NCBI RefSeq assembly: GCF_032362555.1
Contig: NC_083505.1
Location: 9,601,501-9,665,500 of the forward strand
DNA length: 64,000 nt
Reading direction: 5' to 3'
Origin: Amyelois transitella
Taxonomy: Eukaryota; Arthropoda; Insecta; Lepidoptera; Pyralidae
Shown here: positions 47,583-59,014 of the stretch, in pieces
Numbering within the stretch: the first letter of the stretch is position 1
Layout: each line of letters begins with the position of its first letter
The notes under the pieces: generated by a model
Told to the model about the DNA's origin: nothing
The model's database searches: none
What the model saw: the letters and a program-made list of their open reading frames with translations, nothing else
Translations under genes and position numbers: made by a program

Positions 47583-48333
47583 GCCGATAGTAAATATATT
47601 TCTATTAGAACTAACTAAAGGACCGCCCGCAAAGCGGCTATTTCTTGCTCCCGGCAAAAGTGTCACTTCTGCCTGCAGTCCCGGGCCCTGCAGCAGAAAT
47701 TGTAATATTTTAATTTTACCACAACTTCAAAACCAAACGTCCAATTTTAATCATTCAAAGACCAAATATTATCTACATAAACTGTACTTATTGATGAAAT
47801 TATTTATTTTGATAAGGATTAATAGCATGAGTAAAAAAAACGCGTTTAAATGTAGACCAAAAAAAATTCAAGATTTTTAAATAAAAATATGGTTGTTGTG
47901 CCTCACTCGACATAGATAGGTATAGTGTGTCCCGGACTTTTTTGTAGATATTTATAAGATCTACAATTAATTAAAACATTTTATGGTTCTGCCTTTTGTA
48001 GTTTAGGCAGCGTACGCAAAATAAGTAACTTTTTGGTTGATTTTTTTCAGTTTTTGTCCGAAAAATCCAAATATATTACGGAACCCTATTTTTTTTCAAA
48101 ATAAAATATAGTCTATGTTACTCGTGGATAATGTAGCTTTCGAATGGTGAAAGAATTTTTAAAATAGGTCCAGTAGTTTTTGAGCTTATTCATTACAACC
48201 AAACAAACAAAGTTTTCCTCTTTATAATATTAGTGTAGAAGTGTAGATGAGTGAACTAAATGAAAAACATACAGTTCTACTTCTTCCCTTTCTTTAATTA
48301 GTATTACTATTTCCAGTATAAATAAACTTAGAT
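47583..48333. other. Intergenic repeat debris before mRpL3
   Basis: Contains a GC-rich patch (CTGCAGTCCCGGGCCCTGCAG, 47681-47701, an almost perfect palindrome) and a second 'taatggtgaaagaattttt' block. No gene. Confidence 0.4.
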
Positions 48334-51325
48334 TCACACATCTTCAAAGGATATTGTTTCTCCTTCAAAGGGATGAATGTCTTCATCATAATATTCTAAA
48401 GGTAGATCATCTGCAGGTGGGTGTGTAGGAAATGGTGGTGCAGTTTTTAACTTCTTCAAAGGCAGAATAGTATCATACAAATAACATAAAGCCCCAGTTT
48501 CTCCAGGAATAGCTACACCTAAAGTCCAAATTACATTATGTTTTGTGTTAATGCGAAGAATCTTTACCCCGCGTAATGTTCTCCACCTAAAAAAAATAAT
48601 AGACATTTTTAATAAAAAAAATTATTTCACTAGAAGAGCAGATGATTTAGAAAATTTTTTATCCTAAAGTAAGTTTGATTACAAAAAAACAGTTTTCACA
48701 GTTAAATGTCCATTAAAATATTTATATAGGTATTTTAATTGTGGAGTACAGAAAAGTACCTGTGCCTTTCACGTGAGCAGAGCCGCGAGGTAGTATCATT
48801 ATATAAAACAGACTAAACTTCTGCGTTAAACTACGCTGTTTCACTTTTTATTATGACGTGAAACGGGACAGCGATAATTTATTGCGCCATAAAAACGGCG
48901 TTGCTCAAGCCTTGCTACGGGGGTCGAGTAGCTTAATGCATATCTACAGAATAGTGCTGGCATAGTCAAATCTTATTATCATCGTGAAGCATTAATTTTT
49001 TATTGAAGTTAAAAACCTGACATTTATACTTGGAAAGTGATGGGCTAGCAAACTGTTATTATTATGTCAATTTCATCATAATGCCATCCAGCTGAAAGTA
49101 GCCTTGAAAACTTTTCGAGACTGTAAGCTCTGTCTGCCCCTTGGGTCTATTCCGTACGTAAATGTCCGTTCACTCACACCGGCACGGAGATATAATATAG
49201 GAGCGCCCTTTTCACACCAACCAGCACATAGTAGGTATGTATATCTGACTCACCCAATCCAAGAATACATCTCAGGCTCCTTTCCAAAAAAAGGGAGGAT
49301 GCGGCCAGGAGAATGATATTGTTGTTTCTAGTGTATGAAATTGATTGATAATAGTAACTGACCTATTTCCCATGTGTCCAGGCATTTTGGTACCAGGCCA
49401 CACTCGTGCCTTTTCTCCACCAGCACCAATATTACCTGGTCTTCTATGAGTCTTGGTTACGCCATGTGATGCTGGCATACCTTTGAATCCCCAACGTTTC
49501 ATAACACCTTGAAATCCTCTGTCCATGCTAAAAATTTAATGTTTACTTAATTAAAACAAACATTATCATCTTATGTTTTATCTACAACTTCAGCTTCACC
49601 TACATCTAAAATTAAACAAAAAAAAATTTGTATATATTTTTTTTTTGTAGTTTCAATCTTGCTATTAGTCTCTAGACTATGAGCAGATGTGGTGTGTGCC
49701 GATTCAATGGGTAAAAGTATCCTTCATTAGGGATACCCTCATATTGAAGAAATGGCTTATTGCCGCTGAGTTCAAGAGTCCTGCATCACTTCAATCAACC
49801 AATGCCATCCGTCAGAGTAAGCTACACAGCTAACTGGTTTGTATGTTTTCCAGTTTTATTTTGTATTTCCCAACACATCCATTTGTCTTTTCTTTTTACT
49901 AAATAATTTTAGTTGTTCATGCACTTTAGATTTCTTTATGAACCAGCATCATCATCTCATAGTATTTATGTTTATTTATAAAATTGTGCAACTAACTACT
50001 AATACTAACGTTTTTGCTCTAACATCAATATGATCTCCAACTCTGAAATGAGTAGCAAAAAGTGGAGTGCCAGTAGTTATTGCAGCTTCAGGAGACACTA
50101 TGAATCTGCATAAATGTTTTTTTGGCAGCATTCCAACACTATCAAATATACCACAATATTCTTTTCTTAAGGTACTGGGATCAACAGTTTCTGAGCCAAC
50201 TAGGATACAACCCATATTTTGCTTTTCCCGCCATTTCATATTCTTCATTATCTGAGGTTTAAACTCCGCAGGAGGGATATATTTTATAACATGATTATCA
50301 ACCACCTGAAACAATAATTAAATAACAACAACCTTTTTAAATTTATTGGCTTGTACAGAATCATGGAACACCCATAATATAATTTTCAAATATACCTGCC
50401 AGGGACTATCACAGAGATCATACATACATATGGTTACGTCTATATCCCTTGCGGGGTAGACAGAGCCAAAAGTCTTGAAAAGACTGAATGACCATGATCA
50501 GCTATTTGGCTTAACAATAGAATTGAGATTCAAATAGTGACAGGTTACTAACCCATCACCTAAAAAAGAATCCCAAGTTTGTAAACCTATCCCTTAGTCG
50601 CCTTTTACGACATCCATGGGAAAGAGATGGAGTGGTCCTATTCTTTTTTGTATTTGTGCCGGGAACCACTTGGCCTCAGTCTTTTCAAGTCTGTTGGCTC
50701 TGTATACCCCACAAGGGATATAGACGTTACTATATGTATGTATGCTCCAAAAAAATAATGACTTACTATATTTGTAAAAAAAGGAAGTGTGAAGATTCAC
50801 GGTACCTGTAACAAAGTAGTCAATAACTTCTTGCCATTTTTGTCCCAGACTGGGTAGTTTCCAATTTTACGAGCAATTAATCCAACTCTTCTGGTCCGGG
50901 GAGTCCAATGCCCAACTACCTGTGTGTCAACTTGAGCTAATGGAGATTCCTTTTCAGTTTGAATTTTAAGTCTGTCCTTCAAAACTTCTTCCAGAAATTG
51001 TTTATTTTCTTGGGTAACTTGATCTTCAGACATCTAAGAAAGACAATTATGGTTTTTATCATTCATCTTTAATTTAGTCTCTGAAAACTTGTATTGCTTA
51101 TCATTACTCACCACACGTTCCTTTGGTGCAAACCAATATGGGGGTCTATACCTAGGTGGCTTATAAAAAGCATTTGACCTAGTTATTATTTTACCCACAC
51201 TGAAAATAAACAAAATGTATATAAGTTTTTGGTACTTTTAAATAAAATAACATTTAGGTTGGTACAAAAGTTTACCTCAGCCTGCCAAAACTACTGCATA
51301 ACAATTTCAAATTGGAAGCAGCCAT
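48334..51325 (-). CDS. mRpL3: Mitochondrial large-subunit ribosomal protein uL3m
   Basis: Six exons, 51276-51325, 51112-51199, 50806-51033, 50010-50305, 49363-49527 and 48334-48586, give 359 aa (human MRPL3 is 348). The first 20 residues ([16 protein letters not shown]) are basic and hydrophobic, as in a mitochondrial targeting signal. The uL3 core is clear: [34 protein letters not shown], then [31 protein letters not shown] and [12 protein letters not shown], the loop that reaches the peptidyl-transferase centre. The C-terminus is acidic. Introns carry SINE-like copies but leave all donors and acceptors intact. It is divergent from POGLUT2 across about 2 kb. Confidence 0.96.
49025..49150 (+). 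mobile_element. SINE-like decayed fragment, mRpL3 intron 5
   Basis: GATGGGCTAGCAAACTG, CATCCAGCTGAAAGTAGCC and AGACTGTAAGCTCTGTCTG match the 3' half of the family; tail missing. Confidence 0.5.
50420..50674 (-). mobile_element. SINE-like repeat, full length, mRpL3 intron 3
   Basis: Complete copy from the ATAC tail and GGTTACGTCTATATCCCTTG to CCGGGAACCACTTGGC. Confidence 0.85.
50675..50744 (+). mobile_element. SINE-like 3' fragment, head to head with the preceding copy
   Basis: TCAGTCTTTTCAAGTCTGTTG through ACAAGGGATATAGACGTTAC to a TATG tail. With the copy at 50420 it forms an inverted pair whose outer ends are both tails. Confidence 0.7.
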
Positions 51326-51595
51326 AGTTTTACTCGGCCCTACCAGAGCTTTTATTCTTCAAAATTATCTTAATGTGCTATTAGTTTTATTTTTCGTTTC
51401 AATTGCATTTCTTTACTTTTGCACCTTAGTTTTGTCAATTTAAGGTTATGTTAAATGTTATGTTATGCTCTATTGGTTGTTTTTTTTTGTTTAGGTTCGT
51501 CCGCATGGAACAGGCTAAGGTCAAAGACCATACTGCCTCTATTAGTCTGCTCTATTGGTTGAATTAGATCACAAACTAAATAGTGATATTTTGCC

Positions 51596-51682
51596 TATCG
51601 ATAGTCTACCAACTACAGATAGTTGAGTAAGTAAAAGCATTTAATATCGATAGGACTATCGACAACTGCGATACTATCGATA
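51596..51682. promoter_or_regulatory. Cluster of three DRE (TATCGATA) sites
   Basis: Exact TATCGATA at 51596-51603, 51645-51652 and 51675-51682, with a fourth near-match CATCGATAG near 51755. In Drosophila TATCGATA is the DREF site typical of housekeeping promoters. The cluster is 271-357 bp upstream of the mRpL3 ATG, so an mRpL3 promoter role is the natural inference. Confidence 0.7.
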
Positions 51683-51787
51683 CTATTGCTACTGAACTGA
51701 CCATTGCAACTAAAAGAAATTGTAGTAATTCATTTGACTTGAATTGAAACTAGCCATCGATAGTGTCTTTCACAGTGTCAATTATGG

Positions 51788-52022
51788 TTTTAGCGGGAGC
51801 AATGATTTGGGCTCGACCGCCACCAAAGGGAAGATCTCTCGCCAGGCTAGGTGTTATGCCTGGGGAACCGAGGCTCCGACGATGTTGACTCGGAGGTTGT
51901 ATTTATAATCCAATCCGTGAAATCTTTGTTTGCGCGTTTAGATTCTTTGCTGCTATTGGCTGAGCGCATCAATTTCTATGACAGTTGGTGACTTGGTGTG
52001 TGACATCAGTGATGTCGCCACA
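51788..52022 (-). mobile_element. Solo LTR-like remnant
   Basis: Inverted relative of the LTR at 5593: reading on the minus strand it starts TGTGGCGACATCA and ends near GCTCCCGCTA. Shared blocks include CCTGGGGAACCG and GGAGGTTGTATTTATA. A fossil without coding sequence, diverged from the other copies by internal substitutions and indels. Confidence 0.65.
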
Positions 52023-53344
52023 AAGTAACCTGATCCATTGATCTCAAGGACGAAAAATAAGGGTTGGAAGTTTGTATGAATCTTCGTTTTTTGATGGGTG
52101 TCGAAGTGCGAGAAGTCTTAAATATTGGTTAGTAAATAATAGGTATCAGTTTCGGAAAGCAGGATGGCACTAAATAGGATGGGATGGGACAGAATAGGAC
52201 TGGACGGGGCAGAACGGGACACAACAGGTTGGGACGGAACGGAACAGAACGAGAAGAGACGGGAGAAGCCATATGAATTTAAATCAAATATAAATTTAAA
52301 ACAGTCCCGCACGATACGGGATTAAAAAATGGGTGAAATTTTATTGCGTATCCTAATAATCTAAAAAATCGCGGGCAAAAGTTAGTATTATATATAGACG
52401 GTTTCGGTTTCGGATGTCAACTATCTGTACTTCGTTAACATTACCAATAAATGTCTAATGAAGTAGGTATTTTACCGCAATGATTGCGTATCACCTGCAC
52501 TGACTTAAACGTAAGAAAAGAACTGTGTCTACGATCTGAGGCCTTTTTGACATTCAATTTAGTCGATACTCTTTACGTTTTTAACTTGCTCTTGATAATG
52601 GGTGTGCATTCTCGGGCGAGTGCCATCGCTCCAATCTCGCGCATGAGAAGTGCTACGAGGCAAGGCGATGATAGCGAATTTATCCCGTACATTCTCTTTC
52701 TTTCTTTCTTTTCTATATTATGGCTTCCACCGGACTTTCGGTGATTCTGCCAATGTCATGGTTAGAAGAGACACGAAGTTACAAAAATGGACGGTATACA
52801 ATCTGAAAGGAGAAGGTTAACAAATGTACAAACACAAAAAGACAAACACAACAAGTAGGTATTGTTAGTACAAGAGAAGACAAGTTAATGGTTATAATGT
52901 GCAGTCAGTGTGTAAGGTATAACTTACTAAGGCTGTACATTCTCATCCATGTTTCGTGGGTCCTCGCCGAGAATGTACAAGCGTCGTAGATAGAGAAAGG
53001 CGCCCTAAGATTAAAGCAAAGACCATATAAATCATTATGTTCATGTTTGTCTTTGCCAGGATGTTGCTAGGCAAGGGTAAGCCGGGGGTCAATGACCAAA
53101 GGGGTCACCCACCTACGCATTCGCACCAACCGAGTGAACAAAATAAAATGAACGAACTGTCAAAAAGTTGAGATCGGTTAGTTTGTTTTAGGAGGTGAAA
53201 TGTAAACAATCTTGACGCGAAAGTATGAACAAATAAGTTACATACATACATTAAATATATACTTTGTTCTATATCTACTAGTACTAGGCCTTCTTTAAAA
53301 TATAAAATTTTGATGTGAAGTACATAAACATTTTGTGATTCATC

Positions 53345-56300
53345 ATGTGTAGACATATAATGTTTATTATTTACATTTTTCTATTTTTGATATGTAAGAC
53401 CTTTCAAGAGAATATTAAGTTTGGTCCTGGTTTAAAGCCCCAAGAAATTATTATGCCTGCAAGATACTTTGTTGTTAACCTTACTTCAATAATTGCCGGC
53501 GAGCCGTAAGTTAAATTTTAACACAAACATTCAAAATTTTCCAGTACATTCATAGGATTTGACATTGTTTTATCATTGTTGAAATTTATGTAAAGAATCG
53601 CTTTATTTCCTACTATTTGTCATTCTATTAAGTCCATACATTAAATAGTATCAACCTCTTTTTCACATGTTACTGGCCAGTTGTAAAAAAGTTACATGTT
53701 TTGTTTTTATTAAGGAACTTGAGTGAAAAAATTGAATATAAAAATAAATACCCACAATACTTCATCAAAGAGATAATTTTAGGTCGCTTTTACATATAAT
53801 AAAACAGTAAAAATATTTTGTCTGTACATTTAGTATTTTTGACTGAAATGGATAGATGGGACACTTAGAATGAATAGGCTTAACTCTTAAAACGGGCCAC
53901 CGCCAGGAGGGTTTGTATGACCCCCCCAAGTATTTTTTTTTGCCGGAAGCCCCCCCTTTTTTATATGAATTTTTGAAAATCATAAAAATTGCACTAAACA
54001 ACGCAATATTTTCCGTTTGTCATTGTAAACTGTGTGTGTGTTAATTTAGTACTACATAATTAGTTTGTCCATTAAACATGTACAATACATTAATTAATAT
54101 ATTTTAGCACTAAAAATATAGTCAAAAACTTTGCTTAAAAGTAAAAACAAAAAAGACACTAACTATGAACAGAACACAATCCGCCGTTTTGGTTATGTGC
54201 TACTGTCATCTTATGTACTGACTTCGAAAGTAGCTATTGGTAAACGGACAGCAGGGGGTGCAGGGGCCCCCCGCAATGAAAAGAAACAAATTGGTCAAAA
54301 ATCAAACTCGGTTTTGGTTAGGATAGGTTAGGTTGGTGTAAACCACCAAAGCGGAGCGAGCGGAGCGTTCAAACTGAGTAAAAAAGTCTAGTTTAGGTTA
54401 GGTTAGGTTTAACTCACCTTCACCCCTTTCATCCCTTCTCACTTTCCCCCCCCTTGCCCACCTGGTGGTTAATGACCTTTAGCACCCTTTTTGTATGTAA
54501 AACTTTAAAAATTCGTAAAAAAAAAAACTATAGGCTTCCGGCAAGGGGGGGTCACGGGAGGGGGGGTATTATCCCCTCCCCCTCCCCCTTGCCCACCCCT
54601 CTCCGGCGGTGGCCCGTTTCAAGAGTTTTACCAATGAATAACAGAAAGCAAAAATTTTTTTTTAATTTTTTTCTGTCTGTATGATCTCACTTATCTCCGA
54701 GAGTACTGAACCGATTTACTTAAGACTTTGTTTTAACTCAGAAAAACATTTAAATTTTGTTTCATCAAAATAGGTTCACTTAAAAAAAAGTTATCATCAT
54801 TTGAATGAACTCAAGGCATGAGTTTGCCTGCAAATAAGTTACGAAATTTAAAATTCAAAGTGATTTATCATTGTATGACAGCATTATTCCTTTAACATAT
54901 AAATATAAGTGAAAATCAATATGATAATATCCTGGTTTTGCTGATTTTGGTTTTCGGCCTCGATGGTCTAGTGGTTGCTGTGCGAGATTGTGAAGTTGGC
55001 TGTCTAAGTTCAAGTCCCAAAAAAACAAAATTTTTTTATAAAAAATATTTTTTTTGTGTTATTTTAAATAACTGAAAATCAAAATACTATGTATAATAAA
55101 AAGGTAAAAATATTTTGTCTGTACATTTAGTATTTTGACTGAATTGGATACAGAATTTTTTTTTACATTTTTTGTCTGTCTGTATCTGACTGTATGATCA
55201 CGCTTAACTCCAAAAGTACTAAACCAATTTAATTACAACAAAAATTGGTGAACAATTGTAGATTCAACTCGAAATTTACGCGGACGAAGTCGCGGGCAAC
55301 AGCTAGTTTTTCATATATATAATTTAACTGTGTGTGTCTTTTTATTTGTTGTGAAGCTCTCATATTGTAATTCACGAATTTAACAATCATGATAATTAAA
55401 CCTCTTTATATTGTTAATCTTTCTTGATTATGTGTGAATTATTAGAAACTATATTGCAGATTATTTATTTACAGCTCTGAATTGCCAGACAATTTTGCTG
55501 TAGAAATAGAAGGAAAGTCAACAAAGAAAAATTACTGTAGAATTTGGGTAAACAAATTATACAGAAAAGATGGGACATTTATTGTCAGATATAAGAATTA
55601 TGAAACATGCTTTGATTTATCTATTAGCCTTTATTATAAAAGTAGACATATTAAGGGCTCTCCATTTACTTTCCAAGGTACATATAAATTGTATTTATTC
55701 AGTGAAAAATAATAAGTGATAACCTGCAACAAATGTGCATACATACATACATACATAAAATCACGCCTCTTTCCCGGAGGGATAGGCAGAGACTACCTCT
55801 TTCCACTTGCCATGATCTCTGCATACTTCCTTCGCTTCATCCACATTCATAACTCTCTTCATACATGCTCGGCGGATACATACATAAAATCACGCCTCTT
55901 TCCCGGAGGGGTAGGTAGAGACTACCTCTTTCCACTTGCCATGATCTCTGCATACTTCCTTCGCTTCATCCACATTCATAACTCTCTTCATACAAGCTCG
56001 GCGGTTTCAGGGGTACTTTTGACCTGACCCTTTACCATGACGTCCTTAATTTGATCAAGATACGTTCGTCTAGGTCTTCCCACTCCGACCTTTCCCTCCA
56101 CACTCTCCTTGTATATCTGCTTAGTCAACCTGCTTTCATTCATCCTCTCCACATGACCAAACCATCTTAACATACCCTTTTCTATTCCTGTAACTACATC
56201 TTCTTTCACATCACAACATTCCCTTATCACGCTGTTCCTTATCCTGTCACTCAATTTCACACCCATCATACTCCTTAACGCTCTCATTTCCACTGCATTT

Positions 56301-58295
56301 ATTCTACATTCATGCTCCTTTTGCCATACCCAACTTTCACTCCCATACATTAATGTCGGGACCAACACGCCCCTGTGCACAGCCACACACAAATGTGAGT
56401 TATTAAAACTGACTGATTTTGTTTTACTATCTTCTTTAGCAAGGTTTTGTAACCTTGTTTGATTCAGAGATAGGTAGAATTATATTTTTTTACTAATTTA
56501 TTTTATTTTTAGGTCCAATATATTCAGATCAGTGTAACTGCCCTGATCAGAATTTTAATACCTGGTTGGACCGTTATGGATGTCCTAAATCATATGACAG
56601 TATTAACAGTGCTTTGAAAATGCAGAACAATGTTAACATGAAAGTCACAGTACAGAAAATAATTGAAAGATTTCATAGTCCAGAAAGCACAAGCTTTTGT
56701 CACTATGCTGTTAAGAATAATAAAGTATACAGAGACTGTTATGGAAAACATGTGGGATTTAATATGTTTTCTGATAACATATTGTTGTTCTTGGCCAGAA
56801 AGGTTGTTTTGCCTGATATGGAATTAGTGGTCAACTTGGGTGATTGGCCCTTAGTTCGAAAATACACAGAACCACTGCCAATTTTTTCTTGGTGTGGTTC
56901 TGATGATACTCTAGATATTTTGATGCCCACCTATGATATTACAGAATCATCTATTGAAAATATGGGCAGGTAAACTTTCCATATTTCATTTGGTTTTGTT
57001 CTATATTATAAAATTAAACAATTTTATATTTTTTCACATTAGTATAGTATAATAATTTCTTTTTTTTTGTTTTATATATGTTATATTTGTCAATTTTATT
57101 GTTTTTAATAAAAGCTATATTATACATGTGAATATCAAATAAATTCTTAAAATTATTTTCAGAGTGACCCTGGATACTTTGTCAGTACAAGGTAGCATTG
57201 ACAGAGAGTGGCCCAAGAGAGAAGCAAAAGCAGTGTGGCGAGGCCGTGATTCCCGACGCGAACGGCTGGATCTGGTAGACATTGCACGTGCCAACCCAGA
57301 TCTTTTCAATGTGTCTCTTACAAACTTTTTCTTCTTTAGAGACAAAGAAACTGAATATGGACCCAAGCAGCCTCATATGTCATTCTTTAAATTTTTTGAC
57401 GTTAGTGTTTTTTTAATTAAATACTTACAACCTACAAAGTTATAAAATAACACACAGAAATAAGGAACGAGAAGACAACAACATATATATACCCATCCTT
57501 TTTGTCTATTTCAGTATAAATATCAAATTAACATTGATGGGACTGTAGCAGCTTATAGATTGCCATATCTCCTTTCGGGAGGGGGCATGGTCCTAAAACA
57601 AGAGTCTCCTTATTTCGAGCACTTCTACAAACTGCTGCAACCATGGGTACACTATGTTCCTGTAGCTCGAGACCTTTCAGACTTGAAGCAGCGCGTGCTT
57701 TGGGCGCGGGAACACGACAACGAAGCGCGGAAAATAGCGGAAAATGCAAGGCAGTTTGCAAACGAAAATTTATTACCCCAGCATATTATTTGCTACCACG
57801 CAGTTTTATTTTCAGTAAGTAAACATCACCAAAACCTTCCATAGGTGTCCATAGTGTAATGGAAGGTAGTAAGTATGCAAATGAAAGTGTACACCAGCAT
57901 TATTATTTGTTACCACTTGGTTTTATTTTCGTTAAGTGAACATCAACCAAAATCCATATCCAAGTGTCCATATTATAGTAAACATAATAATGAAATATTG
58001 ATAACTTGTAAGATATAACTAGAAGTATTTATCTCAATTTTATAGTTGGATGAACCGCACATCAAGGTAAAATAGCGGTTTTGCAGGCGAATTTGCAGTG
58101 GATTTGCATAGGTTGATGTGATGTTGACTGTACTTGTGGCTGAGTCAGCTAGTAATAAATAGTAAAACTTTCTTACAGGAATGGAGTAAAAGGTTAGTCA
58201 ATGATGTTACAGTTCGCGAAAGTATGACTCATGTACCACAGCCTTCATTCTCATGTGATTGCCAACATGAAACAAGTGTTCATCAGGAATTATGA
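53345..58295 (+). CDS. POGLUT2: Protein O-glucosyltransferase 2-like (KDELC family), ER lumen
   Basis: Exons 53345-53505, 55475-55677, 56513-56969, 57163-57400, 57515-57814 and 58179-58295 give 491 aa (human POGLUT2 is 502). The hydrophobic start ([11 protein letters not shown]) is a signal peptide. A filamin-type Ig domain lies at about 25-140 ([35 protein letters not shown]). The GT90 glycosyltransferase domain follows: [81 protein letters not shown] and [15 protein letters not shown]. It ends HQEL, a KDEL-type ER retention signal. In vertebrates POGLUT2/3 glucosylate EGF repeats of Notch and fibrillins. AATAAA at 58442 is a likely polyadenylation signal. Confidence 0.95.
53880..54630. mobile_element. 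DNA-transposon-like element with about 30-bp terminal inverted repeats
   Basis: Left end AACTCTTAAAACGGGCCACC(GCC) and right end, read in reverse, AACTCTTGAAACGGGCCACC(GCC) match over about 30 bp. The 751-bp interior has no coding capacity, runs of C and G near both ends, and short TTAGG-like repeats. It sits inside another repeat in POGLUT2 intron 1. The left end abuts TTAA, suggesting piggyBac-like targeting, but the right side is not a clean TTAA. Confidence 0.65.
54640..55320. repeat. Interspersed repeat with CTAGT end, POGLUT2 intron 1
   Basis: Ends ACGAAGTCGCGGGCAACAGC then TAGT. The part around 54760-54870 (CATGAGTTTGCCTGCAAATA) recurs in reverse at about 39960-40140, and the CAGTAAAAATATTTTGTCTG block occurs at 53806 and again near 55100. 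A multi-part decayed element hosting the insertions at 53880 and 54956. Confidence 0.5.
54956..55060 (+). mobile_element. tRNA-headed SINE fragment
   Basis: GGCCTCGATGGTCTAGTGG (A-box-like) and AAGTTCAAGTCCC (B-box-like) spaced as in a tRNA, followed by A/T-rich sequence. A tRNA fold is poor. Related in its head (GGCCTCG) to the SINE at 27725-27962. Confidence 0.55.
55741..56392 (-). mobile_element. RTE-like LINE, 3'-terminal part of ORF2 and tail
   Basis: Minus strand shows an open C-terminal piece of the polymerase ([47 protein letters not shown]) followed by a tail CTCTGCCTATCCC...AGGCGTGATTTTATG and TATG repeats. The last 129 bp, tail included, is tandemly repeated (about 55757 and 55886). 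It is 5'-truncated, in POGLUT2 intron 2, and cannot be autonomous. Confidence 0.8.
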
Positions 58296-58601
58296 TGAGT
58301 TATTATATATAGGCTGGTATATACAGTATTAATACGAAGAAGTGCCATACACATTACAACACTCAAGTTAGATCAAAGTACAACAAAATAATGAATCAAT
58401 AATTTTAGATTTAACATAATTAGTAGTGAGGAAAAAATATCAATAAAATAATTTGATATAATTAAGTTATATTTTATTAACAACAGAAAAAAAAATGTAT
58501 ATACAATATTTATTTCTATACTAATTCAAAAATATTTTATTCCATTCATATACAAACTTGTGGCCATACTTATTTGGGCTAAAATGTTTTGCGACTGATA
58601 T

Positions 58602-58858
58602 GCCGTGTGGTTTCCGGCTCCATTAGAAAAGAAAGAATAAGACCACTCCATCCCTTTCCCATGGATGTCGTAAAAGGCGACTAAGGGATAGGCTTATAAA
58701 CTTGGGATTCTTCTTTTAGGCGACAGACTAGCAACCTGTCACTATTTGAATCTCAATTCTATCATTAAGCCAAACAGCTAAACGTGGCTTATTAGTCTTT
58801 TTTGATTGTTGGCTCTACCCCGCAAGGGATATGGACGTGATTATATGTAGGTATGTAT
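58602..58858 (+). mobile_element. SINE-like repeat between POGLUT2 and CYLD
   Basis: Starts GCCGTGTGGTTTCCGGC, has all family blocks, ends CGCAAGGGATATGGACGTGA with a short degenerate TATG tail. It separates the convergent 3' ends of the two genes. Confidence 0.85.
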
Positions 58859-59014
58859 ATATTTTCCTTATTATTTGGAACGAGAATCACTGAGTGGCCT
58901 TTTTAAACATGTAACGCGATTTACCAGACAACCTGTACGTACATATGTCATAGTTCTATTTTTAGTAAACGCATAAAGTAAAATAATAAGCCATTTAACT
59001 GTGAACACTGGTGG

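Larger units (their letters stand above)
51326..53344. promoter_or_regulatory. Divergent intergenic region of mRpL3 and POGLUT2
   Basis: About 2 kb with no supported gene. Holds the TATCGATA cluster (51596-51682), an LTR remnant (51788-52022), a G/A-rich degenerate 10-bp repeat at about 52165-52270 and an 11-bp inverted repeat (TGTACATTCTC, near 52932-52980). Both promoters must lie here. Confidence 0.5.

Noticed and set aside
52140-52280. G/A-rich degenerate 10-bp repeat as a possible regulatory array
   Set aside because: Copies are irregular and look like a simple minisatellite; nothing ties it to the flanking promoters.
54396-54416. TTAGG repeats, as in insect telomeres
   Set aside because: Only about three units, inside a TIR element with other G-rich runs; no evidence for a telomeric origin.
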